The notes under the pieces: generated by a model
Databases searched by the model: none
What the model saw: only the letters and a program-made list of their open reading frames with translations
What the model was told of the DNA's origin: nothing
Assembly: GCF_002860285.1 (NCBI RefSeq)
Contig: NZ_PGVF01000023.1
Location: 1 to 64,000, forward strand
From: Bacillus sp. M6-12
GTDB taxonomy: Bacteria; Bacillota; Bacilli; Bacillales; DSM-1321
Length of the DNA: 64,000 nucleotides
Reading direction: 5' to 3'
Made by a program: the position numbers and the translations under genes
Part shown: positions 15,949 to 27,392 of the stretch, piece by piece
Position numbering within the stretch: the stretch's first letter is position 1
Layout of the letters: each line of letters starts with the position of its first letter

Positions 15949-18585
15949 TTATGAAATGGATTTAATCCATTCTTCGACAAATCCGATCGCAGCATCCAAT
16001 TTCTCTGGATCTTTTCCGCCTGCCTGAGCCATGTCCGGACGTCCGCCGCCGCCTCCGCCGCAGCGAGCTGCCACTTCTTTAATAAGCTTTCCTGCATGGT
16101 AGCCCTGATCGATATAATCCTTCGTTACTGCTGCAATTAAATTTACTTTTTCTCCCTGGACTGAACCTAACAGGATGACAGCAGAACCAAGCTTTTGTTT
16201 TAAATCGTCCGCCATGCTGCGAAGGCTGTTCATATCTGCAGCTTGTACTTTTGCTGCCAGGACTTTTACACCATCTATTTCCTTGGCGTTATTGACAAGT
16301 CCTGATGCTTCAATATTGTTAAGCTTTGCAGATAGGGATTCGTTTTCGCGCTGCAATTCTTTCATGTCAGTAAGGATAGCTTCCACTCTTTCCGGCAGAT
16401 CTTTTGGATTTGCCTTCAGTTTGGCAGCAGCCTCTTTGAGAATACTGATTTGATCAGTAAGCTGCTTGTAAGCAGCTGCTCCCGTTACAGCTTCAATTCG
16501 GCGAGTTCCTGCTCCAATACCAGCTTCAGACACAATTTTGAATAAGCCAATCACTGCTGTGTTTGGAACATGGCAGCCGCCGCAAAGTTCAAGGCTGTAG
16601 TCGCCCACCTGAACGACTCTTACGATTTCACCATATTTTTCGCCAAACAATGCCATGGCACCCATCGCTTTTGCTTCAGCGATTTTTTTGTTTTCGATGT
16701 TTACTCCAATGCTTTGCCAGATCTTTTCATTAACGATTGCTTCAATTTTTTCAAGTTCGTCCGGCTTAACTTGCCCAAAGTGAGAGAAGTCAAAGCGCAG
16801 GCGGTCAGGTGCGACCTGTGATCCAGCCTGGTTTACGTGTTCTCCGAGTACATCCTTTAAAGCTTGATGCAGCAAGTGTGTAGCTGTATGGTTTTTAATG
16901 ATTTGGCTTCTTGAGTCATTATCGACGATAGCAACTACCGTAGCGTTTTGCTTAAGAGTCCCAGCTTCAACCGTTACCCTGTGAAGGTTTTGTCCGTTAG
17001 GAGCTTTTTGGACATCCTTTACGGATACCTTTACATCTTCGCTTACCATAATTCCTTTGTCGGCTACCTGGCCGCCGCTCTCTGCATAGAATGGAGTTTC
17101 GCTCAGGATAACCTGTACTTCTTCACCCTCGGCTGCTTCATCAGCTAACTCTCCATTTTTTATAATGGCAGCTATTGTCCCTTTTGCTTCCAGAACGTCA
17201 TATCCAACAAACTTGCTTTCTGCCTTTACATCTCCAAGGACACCGCCCTGAATCTGCATGGAGTCCACATCCTGGCGGGCAGCACGGGCGCGTTCCCGCT
17301 GAGCTTCCATTTCACGTTCAAAGCCTTCATGATCTACGTTCATAGCTTCTTCTTCCGCATATTCCTCAGTTAATTCAACCGGGAAGCCGTACGTATCATA
17401 TAATCTAAAAACATCTGCTCCTTGGATAGTGCTGCTGCCCTTTTCCTTTTCCTTGCGGATAACTTCAGCAAGAATGGAAAGGCCATCATTTAGTGTTTCA
17501 TGGAAACGTTCTTCTTCATTTTTCACTACTTTTGCTATGAATTCAGCTTTTTCACGCACTTCCGGATAAAATTCATGCATGATTTCACCGACAACTGGCA
17601 CAAGTTCAAACATAAACGGGCGGTTGATACCGATATGCTTAGCGTATCTTACAGCCCGGCGAAGCAGACGGCGAAGCACATAGCCACGGCCTTCATTGGA
17701 CGGAAGAGCTCCGTCTCCTACCGCAAAGGTGACTGTACGGATATGGTCGGCAATAACTTTAAAAGCTGTATCGTTCTCTTTATCTTCACGATATGCCATG
17801 CCTGCAATTTGTTCTGTAGCTGCAATGATAGGCATAAATAAATCTGTATCAAAGTTTGTAGGAACTTCCTGAATGACTGAAGCCATTCGCTCAAGGCCCA
17901 TACCTGTATCAATGTTCTTCTTTGGCAGCGGAGTATAAGAGCCATCCGGATTATGGTTAAATTGTGAAAAAACAAGGTTCCATACTTCAAGGTACCGTTC
18001 GTTTTCTCCTCCTGGAAATAGCTCCGGATCATTCGGATCGTCACCAAACTCAGGTCCGCGGTCATAGAAAATTTCAGTATTAGGTCCGCTTGGCCCTTCA
18101 CCTATATCCCAGAAATTCTCTTTCAGGCGGATGATTCTTTCAGATGGAATACCGATCTTTTTATTCCACAATTCAAATGCCTCATCATCCTCAGGATGAA
18201 TGGTTACCGATAATTTTTCCGGATCAAAACCAATCCACTTTTCATCAGTCAGGAATTCCCATGCCCAAGTAATGGCTTCTTCCTTAAAATATTCCCCAAT
18301 AGAAAAATTCCCAAGCATTTCAAAAAAAGTATGGTGACGCGCAGTCTTTCCGACATTTTCAATATCGTTTGTGCGGATGGCCTTCTGTGCGTTTGTAATC
18401 CGCGGATTTTGCGGAATAACACGGCCGTCAAAATACTTCTTAAGTGTTGCAACACCTGAATTGATCCACAGCAATGATGGATCATCATGCGGTACAAGCG
18501 GTGCGCTTGGCTCAACTGTGTGGCCTTTTTCCTTAAAAAAGTCTAAATACATTTGGCGAATCTGTGAACCTGTTAGCTTTTTCAT
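15949..18585 (-). CDS. alaS: Alanyl-tRNA synthetase
   Basis: Charges tRNA-Ala in the cytoplasm. Class II catalytic core at residues 1-240 ([17 protein letters not shown]), tRNA-recognition domain, editing domain with the zinc motif [12 protein letters not shown] and the later CGGCHV, and a C-terminal oligomerisation domain ending with a glycine-rich [16 protein letters not shown]. 878 aa from the ATG at 18585 (AGGAGGATTAAC site), identical in length to B. subtilis AlaS; the longer frame upstream runs into the T-box terminator and is not used. Controlled by the T-box leader at 18640-18908. Confidence 0.98.
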   Translation of the reverse strand: MKKLTGSQIRQMYLDFFKEKGHTVEPSAPLVPHDDPSLLWINSGVATLKKYFDGRVIPQNPRITNAQKAIRTNDIENVGKTARHHTFFEMLGNFSIGEYFKEEAITWAWEFLTDEKWIGFDPEKLSVTIHPEDDEAFELWNKKIGIPSERIIRLKENFWDIGEGPSGPNTEIFYDRGPEFGDDPNDPELFPGGENERYLEVWNLVFSQFNHNPDGSYTPLPKKNIDTGMGLERMASVIQEVPTNFDTDLFMPIIAATEQIAGMAYREDKENDTAFKVIADHIRTVTFAVGDGALPSNEGRGYVLRRLLRRAVRYAKHIGINRPFMFELVPVVGEIMHEFYPEVREKAEFIAKVVKNEEERFHETLNDGLSILAEVIRKEKEKGSSTIQGADVFRLYDTYGFPVELTEEYAEEEAMNVDHEGFEREMEAQRERARAARQDVDSMQIQGGVLGDVKAESKFVGYDVLEAKGTIAAIIKNGELADEAAEGEEVQVILSETPFYAESGGQVADKGIMVSEDVKVSVKDVQKAPNGQNLHRVTVEAGTLKQNATVVAIVDNDSRSQIIKNHTATHLLHQALKDVLGEHVNQAGSQVAPDRLRFDFSHFGQVKPDELEKIEAIVNEKIWQSIGVNIENKKIAEAKAMGAMALFGEKYGEIVRVVQVGDYSLELCGGCHVPNTAVIGLFKIVSEAGIGAGTRRIEAVTGAAAYKQLTDQISILKEAAAKLKANPKDLPERVEAILTDMKELQRENESLSAKLNNIEASGLVNNAKEIDGVKVLAAKVQAADMNSLRSMADDLKQKLGSAVILLGSVQGEKVNLIAAVTKDYIDQGYHAGKLIKEVAARCGGGGGGRPDMAQAGGKDPEKLDAAIGFVEEWIKSIS

Positions 18586-18639
18586 GTTAATCCTCCTTAT
18601 TTTCCAGGCAATTCCCGTAGATTTACCGTTTTTGACCGC

Positions 18640-18908
18640 AAAAAATCCCCGTCCCAAAACAGGGACGAGGATATATCTCGCGGTACCACCCTGATTATGG
18701 GCATCAAAAACCTGACGATACCCATCACCTTAGCATAGCCTTAACGCGGCAAACGGCAGTGATTAGCTGCACTCTGGACTAGCTTTCCTCTGCCCTTCAT
18801 CTGGAATTTCTTTCAGCCTCGGAAATTCCTCTCTAAATGTGCTTTCGCACCAAGATGGACTGCAGTGTACTCGTTCCTTCTGCGATTTGAGTATTGGAAT
18901 CATTCTAT
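18640..18908 (-). ncRNA. T-box leader of alaS
   Basis: tRNA-sensing transcription attenuator. On the minus strand the T-box core AGGGTGGTACCGCG is followed by a terminator (CCTCGTCCC...GGGACGGGG then TTTTTT). Upstream is a Stem I with a GAGGCTGAAAG-type apical loop. A GCT triplet (Ala) at 18781-18783, in the context GGAAAGCTAG, is the most plausible specifier codon. Uncharged tRNA-Ala would stabilise the antiterminator and switch on alaS. A consensus promoter lies just upstream. Confidence 0.95.
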
Positions 18909-18915
18909 GTAAAGG

Positions 18916-18944
18916 ATTATATTCACAACATTAGCATTTGTCAA
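18916..18944 (-). promoter_or_regulatory. Sigma-A promoter of the alaS T-box
   Basis: TTGACA (18939-18944) - 17 bp - TATAAT (18916-18921) on the minus strand; both hexamers match consensus exactly with ideal spacing. Transcription should begin near 18908. Confidence 0.85.
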
Positions 18945-18953
18945 TCATGATCG

Positions 18954-19035
18954 GTCGCTTTGTTTCGTGCGATGGGTCGCTGCGGGAAGCTAGGGCATCT
19001 TTACTTGTTAAAAAAGTTAACTTCCTTACCTAGGA
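18954..19035. repeat. Dispersed intergenic repeat, degraded copy D
   Basis: Shares the tail CTTGTTAAAAAAGTTAACTT plus CCTTACCTAGG with copy A (13095-13197) and an AGCTAGGGCATCT segment. It lies between alaS and the AI-2E permease gene. Confidence 0.45.
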
Positions 19036-19061
19036 AGGCAGCAAGCTTTCAAAAGCTGTCC

Positions 19062-20156
19062 TTATTCCTCCACTAAATCTTTTGGTGATTTTAGCTTCAG
19101 TAAGTGTATTCTGGAGTGAAGGAGCGCTGCCTTCATAATCGCCAAAAGCGGGACTGCAGCAATCATGCCGAAAACTCCTCCCACCTTTCCCCCAGTAAGA
19201 AGGGCAAACAAAATAAATAATGGATGCATATGCAAGCTCTTCCCGACAATCAATGGTGACAGAATGTTCCCCTCCAAAAATTGTAGCACCAATATGATAG
19301 CTACTACAACTAATACCATTTTAGGAGAGTAAGCTGCCGCGATTGCCGCGGCAGGAATGGCCCCGAAGAAAGGGCCAAAATATGGGATTACATTTGTTAT
19401 TCCGATAATGATGCCCAGCAGCAATGGATATTTCATATTAAAAATCCAAAACAATAAAGAGGAAACTCCACCAATGATCACACATACGGTCAGCTGTCCC
19501 CGAATATATCCTCCAAGTGAAGCGTCAACATCCCTAATAAAGGCTTTACATTGATTTCTCCACGCTTGGGGTGTTAAATACCAAAACATCTTTTTTACCG
19601 CGTCGATATCTTTGAGAATATAAAAGGCGATTAATGGAATGAGCGCAAAGAAAATGAGAAAATCAAACACCTGCATTGCGTACAGAATTACATTCGAAAG
19701 CAGCCCATTAAGCCGTCTTTCAACCATGGCAATGCCCTCCTCCAGTATTTCATGGAGCCCGAACGGCCAGTGGGATGTTTGATGATCAAGTTTTCTGAGC
19801 CAGTCTCTATATTGCTCAGCAACTTTTGGAGCGCTTTCAGCAAGCTCACGGATTTGTTCAACTATTGCAGGTATTCCTTTGTATATGGCCAGGCCCAGTC
19901 CGCCAAAAAATAGGATATAAATAATAGCAATGGCCAGCCACCTCCTGACACCCTTTTCATGGAGGGCCTCTACAACAGGATGTAAAAGATACGATATAAA
20001 AGCGGCCGCAATGAAAGGGATCAAAACGGATAATAGGGTATTCAAGACAGGCAGCCAGAGCGGCTTAAGCTTCATAAAAATGTAGGCAACAATAAACAAC
20101 AACAGCAAAAAACCAAGCCTGTAATACCATTTAAGCCTTACATCCACGATTTTCAC
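19062..20156 (-). CDS. yrrI: AI-2E family transporter / permease YrrI, 364 aa
   Basis: Polytopic membrane protein with about eight predicted segments: two near the N-terminus (residues 13-65), one near 72-92, a long soluble stretch (95-150) and a cluster of four or five after residue 155. The C-terminal part has the family pattern GITNVIPYFGPFFGAIPAA and NILSPLIVGKSLHMHPL. The family is named after autoinducer-2 export but also includes Na+/H+ antiporters, so the substrate is open. B. subtilis has a homologue at the same place. Separate transcript upstream of alaS. Confidence 0.9.
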   Translation of the reverse strand: MKIVDVRLKWYYRLGFLLLLFIVAYIFMKLKPLWLPVLNTLLSVLIPFIAAAFISYLLHPVVEALHEKGVRRWLAIAIIYILFFGGLGLAIYKGIPAIVEQIRELAESAPKVAEQYRDWLRKLDHQTSHWPFGLHEILEEGIAMVERRLNGLLSNVILYAMQVFDFLIFFALIPLIAFYILKDIDAVKKMFWYLTPQAWRNQCKAFIRDVDASLGGYIRGQLTVCVIIGGVSSLLFWIFNMKYPLLLGIIIGITNVIPYFGPFFGAIPAAAIAAAYSPKMVLVVVAIILVLQFLEGNILSPLIVGKSLHMHPLFILFALLTGGKVGGVFGMIAAVPLLAIMKAALLHSRIHLLKLKSPKDLVEE

Positions 20157-20196
20157 CTCAAGCCATAGTGTTCGTGGATTACCGCTGTTTCATACT

Positions 20197-20252
20197 AAAA
20201 AGTTCAACGGCCTTGTACAGAGGAGGAATGGCTGTGGCTGGTTGATAGGTTC
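20197..20252. repeat. Dispersed intergenic repeat, degraded copy E
   Basis: The segment ending ACAGAGGAGGAATGGCT matches the inner block of copy A (TTAGAGGAAGAATGGCT). It lies in the 311-bp gap before yrzR; the rest of 20253-20425 shows nothing I can name. Confidence 0.4.
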
Positions 20253-20425
20253 TTGGCTACAACATTCAATGCCGACTTGGTCATAAGCCAATTACTTCGG
20301 AAAGAAAAGTCCGCCTTTCTGTCAGCTCGTTTCCCGCTTGTTTAGAGACACACATGACGTGGGTCAGAACAGCATTTCCAGGTCTGAAGATAGATCCAAC
20401 CTTACAATTTTTATTTCCTGATAAT

Positions 20426-20459
20426 AAAAAAGCGCAGAACCCAGTGTCTGCACTTTTTT
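20426..20459 (-). terminator. Terminator of yrrD-yrzR
   Basis: GTGCAGA pairs with TCTGCGC within A/T-flanked arms, followed on the minus strand by TTTTTTATTA, 9 bp after the yrzR stop. Confidence 0.8.
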
Positions 20460-20467
20460 ATGCTGAA

Positions 20468-20662
20468 TCACATACTTAGCCTGCGATCTTGTTCATCAAA
20501 TAAATCATCCAGGGAGCTTAAGGTTCCATCTTCTTCAACCTGATGTGTATGAATCACACCTTCTGAAGTGGATAGTTCAATAAAACAGTTCCAGCAATAA
20601 AATTGATTAACGCCGATTTTTCCGATATCCTTGCTTCGACAATTGGGACATACCATTAACAT
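20468..20662 (-). CDS. yrzR: YrzR-like zinc-ribbon protein, 64 aa
   Basis: Starts MLMVCPNCRSKDIGKIGVNQ and has a second pair of cysteines in YCWNCFIE, giving a CxxC-x(18)-CxxC zinc ribbon in the first 35 residues. An acidic tail (SLDDLFDEQDRRLSM) follows. The ATG at 20662 has GAGGTG 7-8 nt upstream; a GTG five codons earlier lacks a site. It overlaps the end of the yrrD region with an 11-bp gap. Position and size fit YrzR of B. subtilis. Function unknown. Confidence 0.75.
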   Translation of the reverse strand: MLMVCPNCRSKDIGKIGVNQFYCWNCFIELSTSEGVIHTHQVEEDGTLSSLDDLFDEQDRRLSM

Positions 20663-20673
20663 GAAAGGGCACC

Positions 20674-21141
20674 TCACTGATCATAGACAGTTATCACGAC
20701 GGCATCCTTTCCGAAAATTGGCGGGCAAGTAGACTTAATTATCTTGGTCCCTTCCGATATATCAGCAAAAAAACCGTCTGACGCTTCATATGCTACGATT
20801 GTGCCCTTTTTTTCATCAAAATATACGTCATGCAGAAGGCCAAGTTCCTCACCTTGGCTGGAAAGCAGCATTTTTCCGGCTAGCGGCACATGGCTGTACA
20901 TTGTATAACCGTTGAATCTGCTGTTCCTGTGAGCATTTTCGGCAATCATTACTTCATCCCGCCCAAAAATCAATACATCCTCCAGCGGCACAAAAAATGA
21001 GGACCGAAATAATGATGGCCGGCGAATAAGAAGCCCGATAATTGAACCGCTCTCATTAATGGCCAGGTCATGAACCTGCCCAAATTTCGTACCGTTTTCG
21101 GTATAAACAGAAACAGCCTTTAATAAAGAAAATGCTCTCAA
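20674..21141 (-). CDS. yrrD: PRC-barrel domain protein YrrD
   Basis: Two PRC-barrel-like halves: VYTENGTKFGQVHDLAINES (about residues 12-31) and LSSQGEELGLLHDVYFDEKK (about 95-114). PRC barrels occur in RNA-processing and photosynthetic proteins and in small stress or sporulation proteins of Firmicutes. I choose the TTG at 21141 (MRAFSLLKAV...), preceded by GGCGGGGTG; the ATG eight codons upstream has no ribosome binding site. 155 aa. Likely co-transcribed with yrzR. Function unknown. Confidence 0.8.
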   Translation of the reverse strand: MRAFSLLKAVSVYTENGTKFGQVHDLAINESGSIIGLLIRRPSLFRSSFFVPLEDVLIFGRDEVMIAENAHRNSRFNGYTMYSHVPLAGKMLLSSQGEELGLLHDVYFDEKKGTIVAYEASDGFFADISEGTKIIKSTCPPIFGKDAVVITVYDQ

Positions 21142-21384
21142 AGTACACCCCGCCTTTAAATACATTTTTATTATTTGGCTTATCTTCTGAATTCATAACG
21201 AGTAACGATTTCCATCCAATCATAATTGTTTTCCAACGGAGTCAATGGGAAATAAAATAGGTAGTGTTCAATTCTTCCATAGAAGTTAGATAAACAGTAA
21301 AATCAAATAGGTAAATAATGCCGGTACATCAGCAACTGCCTGATGATAAAGTTTTGTTTTTTTACAAAAATCACTCATCTTCAA
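21142..21384. other. Leader of yrrD
   Basis: AT-rich stretch between the recD2 terminator and yrrD, with no ORF or repeat that I can support. It should hold the yrrD promoter, but I see no clear pair of hexamers. Confidence 0.35.
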
Positions 21385-21437
21385 TAAAAAGAAAGAGGAA
21401 CGGCTATCGGATAAGCCCGATAAACATTCCTCTATTT
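21385..21437 (-). terminator. Terminator of recD2
   Basis: Long hairpin, GAGGAA...TTCCTC outside and ATCGG...CCGAT inside, followed on the minus strand by TTTCTTTTTA. Confidence 0.8.
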
Positions 21438-21484
21438 TAGTGTATTACTGCTTCTGCCCCATCTGGTCAGACAGAATTGAAATA

Positions 21485-23878
21485 CTATTTGGCTTCCCTC
21501 ATGAAATCATAAGGGGTAACATCTTCCATGCCGATCATAGGATCAGTTTTCAGCAGTTCAGAAAGATAGTCAGCCTTTGGCCCGCTGTCGGCTTCTTCAG
21601 AATTATCCTCCTGAAAAGCTTCCCGAAGCTTTTGCTTAAGCGTGGTTCTTCTTTGAAGCTCGTTATTCAGTTCTACACCCATACGCAGGGCCTCTTCTTC
21701 TCCGCAAAGAATCAAAAAGCTTTTACTCCGTGTGATTGCCGTATAAATGAGATTACGGCGCAGCATCCGAAAATAGCTTTTAACAACCGGAAGGATGACA
21801 ATCGGAAATTCACTTCCCTGTGATTTGTGAATTGAGCAGCAAAAAGCATGAGTAATTTGGGATAAATCCTGCCTCGTGTAAGTAACCTCTATTCCTTCAA
21901 AGGAAACAATCAGCATATCCTGCTTTTCTGTGTTTTCCTTAGCGTAGAGTACAGAAATAACTTCACCCATATCTCCGTTATAAACGGCACTTTCCGGCTG
22001 ATTGATCAGCTGCAGAACTTTATCTCCAACCCGATAAGTTACATCGCCAAAGGATAATTCCCTGCGTTTCCCATCACTGTTGCTATTCAAGATTTCCTGA
22101 AGAATTTTATTCAGGCGGTCAATCCCTGCAGGTCCTTTATACATTGGAGCGAGCACCTGGATATCACGGGCAGTGTAGCCTTTTTTCCGGGCATTTAAAA
22201 CTACTTTTTCCACCACTTCGGCTATTTGGGATGTTCCGCAGCTAAAAAATGATCGGTCTGCCTGCTGCCTTTGGATATCATGCGGCAGCCTGCCATTCTT
22301 AATTTCGTGCGCCAGTTCAATAATCGATGATCCTTCAGCCTGCCGGTAAATTTGCTCAAGGCCTACGATAGGAACGCACTGGGACGCCAGTAAATCCTTT
22401 AAAACCTGTCCGGGCCCTACTGAAGGCAGCTGGTCCTCATCCCCTACTAATATAACCTGAATTTGGTCTGGAAGTGCCTTAAACAGCTGATTCGCAAGCC
22501 ACGTATCAACCATCGACATTTCATCGATAATGACTATCTTCCCGGTTATTGGATTTTCCTCATCATGCGAAAAACCTTCAGATCCATTCCAGCCAAGAAG
22601 CCTATGGATCGTCACAGCTGGCAGTCCAGTGGATTCGGCCATGCGTTTCGCCGCCCTTCCTGTTGGGGCTGCCAGTATAAAAGGAAATGGGTCTTCTTTT
22701 TTATAATCATTAATATCCAGCGATACTCCATGAAGCTCACTGTATAGTTCAACTATCCCTTTGATAACAGTGGTCTTTCCGGTTCCCGGCCCGCCTGTCA
22801 TAATCAGCATCGGGGATTCTAATGCTGTTTGGATCGCTTCCTTTTGTGCTGGTGCATATTCGACACCTATTCTCTCTTCAAGCTCCCCGAGAGCAAGCAA
22901 AAATTCGGATTCAGGAAATTGTTCTTTAAACTCCGTTTGAGACAATATCCTCTTAATATGAGTTACGATACCTTTTTCTGAAAAATAAAGAGATGGCGGG
23001 TAGACCCTCCGTTCCTCAACTTGGATTTTTCCTTCTTCACCCAGTTTGACTATTTCATCCGAAATGGCAGTAAACTCTATACTGTCCCGTTTGTTTTCTT
23101 CCAGCAGCTTCTTTACGCTTTCCAGAAGCTGTTCTGCCTCAAGATATACATTCCCTTCCTGGAGGCACTGTGTTTCTAAAGTGTATAGGCATGCTGCCTT
23201 TATTCGGTCTGGATGGCTGCCGCTGATCCCCAGCTGAAAACCGAGCTCATCTGCGCGTCCAAAGCCAATCCCTTCAATATCCTCTACCAATTTGTACGGA
23301 TTTTTCTGCATAATATCAAGTGCATCCTGTTTATAGCACTGGTATATTTTCATTGACAGCTGCGGTCCAAAGCCGTATTGATTTAAAGCAATCATCACCT
23401 GTTCAAGTCCCTGATGTTCAATGAGGGTATCATAGAGGCTTTTCGCCTTTTCAGGATTTAATTTTGGGATACCATCCAATATCGAAGGCTGTTCCAGAAT
23501 CTTGGTAATCGAATTGTCACCCAGCGCCTCGACTATGCTTTCTGCGGTTTTTTTGCCGATACCTTTAAATAGTTCACTCGACAAATAAGCGACAATTCCT
23601 TCCTTTGATTGCGGCATATCTTTCTTAAAATGCTCGACATGAAATTGCAGCCCAAACTTGGGATGGTCCTTCATCTGTCCATAAAAGATATACGATTCCT
23701 GTTCATGTATTCGAGGGAAGTAGCCGGTTACGACAGCTTCTTTTTCATCATAATTAACATTCGTCTCATCTACACGGATTCTGACAACAGAATAAAGGTT
23801 TTGCTCATTATGAAAAATCGTTACAAGATGCCGGCCTTTCATAAATGGTTTTTCTTCTGAAAATAGATCCTGCTGCAT
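21485..23878 (-). CDS. recD2: SF1 DNA helicase RecD2 (YrrC)
   Basis: ATP-dependent 5'-3' DNA helicase found in bacteria without RecBCD; in B. subtilis it affects replication fork progression and repair. A RecD2-type N-terminal region with helix-hairpin-helix repeats (FKGIGKKTAESIVEALGD, VEDIEGIGFGRADELG) precedes the helicase core. Walker A is GGPGTGKTTVIKG near residue 365, Walker B IIDEMSMVD, and the C-terminal motif is FCCSIHKSQGSEFPIVILPV. 797 aa, full length. ATG with GGAGGGAAGG site. Confidence 0.96.
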   Translation of the reverse strand: MQQDLFSEEKPFMKGRHLVTIFHNEQNLYSVVRIRVDETNVNYDEKEAVVTGYFPRIHEQESYIFYGQMKDHPKFGLQFHVEHFKKDMPQSKEGIVAYLSSELFKGIGKKTAESIVEALGDNSITKILEQPSILDGIPKLNPEKAKSLYDTLIEHQGLEQVMIALNQYGFGPQLSMKIYQCYKQDALDIMQKNPYKLVEDIEGIGFGRADELGFQLGISGSHPDRIKAACLYTLETQCLQEGNVYLEAEQLLESVKKLLEENKRDSIEFTAISDEIVKLGEEGKIQVEERRVYPPSLYFSEKGIVTHIKRILSQTEFKEQFPESEFLLALGELEERIGVEYAPAQKEAIQTALESPMLIMTGGPGTGKTTVIKGIVELYSELHGVSLDINDYKKEDPFPFILAAPTGRAAKRMAESTGLPAVTIHRLLGWNGSEGFSHDEENPITGKIVIIDEMSMVDTWLANQLFKALPDQIQVILVGDEDQLPSVGPGQVLKDLLASQCVPIVGLEQIYRQAEGSSIIELAHEIKNGRLPHDIQRQQADRSFFSCGTSQIAEVVEKVVLNARKKGYTARDIQVLAPMYKGPAGIDRLNKILQEILNSNSDGKRRELSFGDVTYRVGDKVLQLINQPESAVYNGDMGEVISVLYAKENTEKQDMLIVSFEGIEVTYTRQDLSQITHAFCCSIHKSQGSEFPIVILPVVKSYFRMLRRNLIYTAITRSKSFLILCGEEEALRMGVELNNELQRRTTLKQKLREAFQEDNSEEADSGPKADYLSELLKTDPMIGMEDVTPYDFMREAK

Positions 23879-24099
23879 GGGCCCTTCCCTCCTTTTGTTC
23901 CGGCTTTAGTTGCCTGTTGTATTCATTTTGACCTTTCTGTAGCGGAAACAGGGTTTTCTCTTAAATCAAGCCAAATATAGGAGTTTACAATCGAATAGCG
24001 GTTTATTTAAGCCGAAAATCATCGGATTCCAGCAAAACCCCAATCCCTTTTCTTTAGTAAAATAGAATCCAATTTATCGGGTGAACATCGTATATTCCT

Positions 24100-24771
24100 T
24101 TATGCTTGCTCTCCATTTTCCATTGACTGAACAAGTTTTTTGCCGTTAGCCGCCAGAATATGGTCAGGCTGGATTTCAAGCGCTTTTTCAAAATACTCAA
24201 TTGCCTGTTTAGGATCATTCAGATAGCCTGCCGCGGCTACTCCAAGATTATAGTAGGCATCAGCATGCGCTGGATCATGTTCAACAACAAGCTTTAACTG
24301 ATTAATCAATTCATCATACAGCTCTGCGTTTGCCAGGCACAGGGCATATTGGAATCGGGCTTCTGAATCTTCAGGATTAAGTTCAACGCTTCTCTGAAAA
24401 TAAGGCATGGCCCTAACAGGCTGTTCCAGCTGCAAAAATGTCATCCCCAGCATGAACATGCTATCGCTATTGTCCAATCCAGTCTGGATCGCTTTTTCAA
24501 ACATTTCCTTTGCATCATTAAACATATCCTGCCCAAAATACAAATTGCCCAGCGAGTAATAAGCGGCACCGGCATTTGGATCTATTTCTATTGCTTTCTG
24601 ATAAAAAGTGACCGCTCTTTCACTTTCACCTACATGGTTCAATACATTGCCAAAGTTAATATACGCTACCGGATCGGACGGATTTTCTTCTATGGCCTCA
24701 GTGAATGCTTTGACAGCCTCTTCTATCTTGCCTTCTTGCATATATTGAATTCCTAATTGATTTTTATCCAT
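24100..24771 (-). CDS. yrrB: TPR repeat protein YrrB, 223 aa
   Basis: Made almost wholly of tetratricopeptide repeats, about six in a row: for example EEAVKAFTEAIEENPSDPVA, ERAVTFYQKAIEIDPNAGAA and KQAIEYFEKALEIQPDHILA. It is therefore a protein-binding scaffold. No signal peptide. Start ATG at 24771 with GGAGTG 8 nt upstream; two in-frame codons before it are ignored. A homologue lies between recD2 and mnmA in B. subtilis. The partner is unknown. Confidence 0.9.
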   Translation of the reverse strand: MDKNQLGIQYMQEGKIEEAVKAFTEAIEENPSDPVAYINFGNVLNHVGESERAVTFYQKAIEIDPNAGAAYYSLGNLYFGQDMFNDAKEMFEKAIQTGLDNSDSMFMLGMTFLQLEQPVRAMPYFQRSVELNPEDSEARFQYALCLANAELYDELINQLKLVVEHDPAHADAYYNLGVAAAGYLNDPKQAIEYFEKALEIQPDHILAANGKKLVQSMENGEQA

Positions 24772-24807
24772 CACTACCACACTCCATATTCTAATAGCAG
24801 TATATCA

Positions 24808-24950
24808 CAGAAAAGCGGAAGCGCCCTGCCAAAGGAAGAACGGCTAAAGTCGCCATTGTTGTGACATAAACCGTGTTACAACCTTCGTCCTTTGGCAACG
24901 TCGGCACTGGACACGTCGAGTGCGTCGGGACTTTTCTTCCTACGGAAAAA
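24808..24950. repeat. Dispersed intergenic repeat, copy B
   Basis: Begins AGAAAAGCGGAAGCGCCCTG, continues AAAGGAAGAACGGCTAAAG and contains TGGACACGTCGAG and TTTTCTTCC. The left half matches copy A closely. It has internal inverted repeats (GCCAAAGGA with TCCTTTGGC, 24828-24836 and 24888-24896) and fills most of the yrrB-mnmA gap. Confidence 0.6.
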
Positions 24951-24987
24951 CATTAGTCTAAATGATACAAAAATACTCGATAATATT

Positions 24988-25026
24988 ACGAAAACCCTGC
25001 CCGATTCAACGACGGCAAGGTTTTCC
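24988..25026 (-). terminator. Terminator of mnmA
   Basis: AAAACCTTGCC pairs with GGCAGGGTTTT around a 15-nt loop and ends in a T-rich tract on the minus strand. Confidence 0.7.
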
Positions 25027-25084
25027 TAAATAATACAGGTTATTTTAGGGTGCCAGATTTCCCTCTCCAGTTACCCAACATATG

Positions 25085-26188
<1,104 letters not shown>

Positions 26189-26203
26189 TTATTCCTTCTT
26201 TAC

Positions 26204-27349
26204 TTATTTATTTACTAGTCTTTTGACAATCTTGGATATTTCCAAAGCTGCCTTTTCAACCTGTTCTTCAGTATTCCCCAAGCCAAAGCTGAATCGGATT
26301 GAATTCCTTGTCCGTTCTGCTCCTTTGCCAAACATGGATACCAGTACATGCGAGGGCTCGATTGAACCAGCCGTACACGCGGAGCCGCTCGATACCGCAA
26401 TCCCGCTTAAATCCAGGTTGACCAGCATAGACTCTACATTGGTTCCAGGAAAACTCACATTCAGTACATGAGGCAGTCCTGACTCAGGGTTTCCGTTCAC
26501 CAGATATTCAATTTCTTCTCTTTGAAGTATATCAACAAGGATTTTTTTAAATCCTGCATATTGTTTAACTTTTTCCGCCATTGTGTCTTTAGAAATTTTT
26601 ACAGCCTCTGCAAAACCGGCAATCGCAGGAACGTTCTCAGTTCCAGCTCTTCTTTTCCTTTCTTGTTCGCCTCCATATGTCCGTGGTACAATCGGGACAT
26701 TTTTTCCAGCATACAAAAACCCAACACCCTTTGGACCATTAATTTTATGGGCGGATACAGACAGAAGATCAATTCCCATTTGTTTTACATCAATCGGAAG
26801 CAGTCCATAAGCCTGCACAGCATCTGTATGGAAGTATGCTGAATGACCTTTTAAAAGCGCACCGATTTCCTCGATTGGCTGCACAGTACCAACCTCATTA
26901 TTTCCGAAAATGATTGATACCAGAATCGTATCGTCGCGCAGCTCAGATTGCAATTGTTCCAACGATACCATCCCATTTTCGTTAACTGGCAAATAAGTAA
27001 CTTCATATCCGGATTTCTCTAAGAAATGGCATGTATTGAGAATAGCATGGTGTTCGATTTCAGTAGTAATAATATGCCTGCCTTTATCTTTAAGGGCATC
27101 TGCCATGCCAATAAGTGCCGTATTATCAGCTTCCGTCCCGCCGCTTGTAAAAATAATCTCATTAGCAGCTGCCCCGATGCTTCCAGCTATCTCGGTTCTG
27201 GCCATATCAATCAAATGCCTCGCACTGCGGCCAAATGAATGAATGCTTGAAGGGTTGCCATACTCTGTTTGCATAGCAGCAGTCATCGTTTCAATTACCC
27301 TTGGATGCATTGGAGTAGTAGCTGCATGATCTAGATAGATTTTCTCCAT
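26204..27349 (-). CDS. yrvO: Cysteine desulfurase (NifS/IscS type), YrvO
   Basis: PLP enzyme that takes sulfur from cysteine. The PLP lysine is in SVSAHKINGPKGVGFLY (about residue 200). The active-site cysteine is in VSSGSACTAGSIEPSHVL (about 326), on the long loop typical of group I enzymes that can reach a partner. The N-terminal YLDHAATTPMHP and the TSGGTEADNTAL blocks are intact. 381 aa. Coupling with mnmA indicates tRNA thiolation as its main job; a broader Fe-S role is possible. Confidence 0.95.
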   Translation of the reverse strand: MEKIYLDHAATTPMHPRVIETMTAAMQTEYGNPSSIHSFGRSARHLIDMARTEIAGSIGAAANEIIFTSGGTEADNTALIGMADALKDKGRHIITTEIEHHAILNTCHFLEKSGYEVTYLPVNENGMVSLEQLQSELRDDTILVSIIFGNNEVGTVQPIEEIGALLKGHSAYFHTDAVQAYGLLPIDVKQMGIDLLSVSAHKINGPKGVGFLYAGKNVPIVPRTYGGEQERKRRAGTENVPAIAGFAEAVKISKDTMAEKVKQYAGFKKILVDILQREEIEYLVNGNPESGLPHVLNVSFPGTNVESMLVNLDLSGIAVSSGSACTAGSIEPSHVLVSMFGKGAERTRNSIRFSFGLGNTEEQVEKAALEISKIVKRLVNK

Positions 27350-27392
27350 TTTATCGCCTTCTTTTCATCTGCATTTTTCACTTATGCAGGTT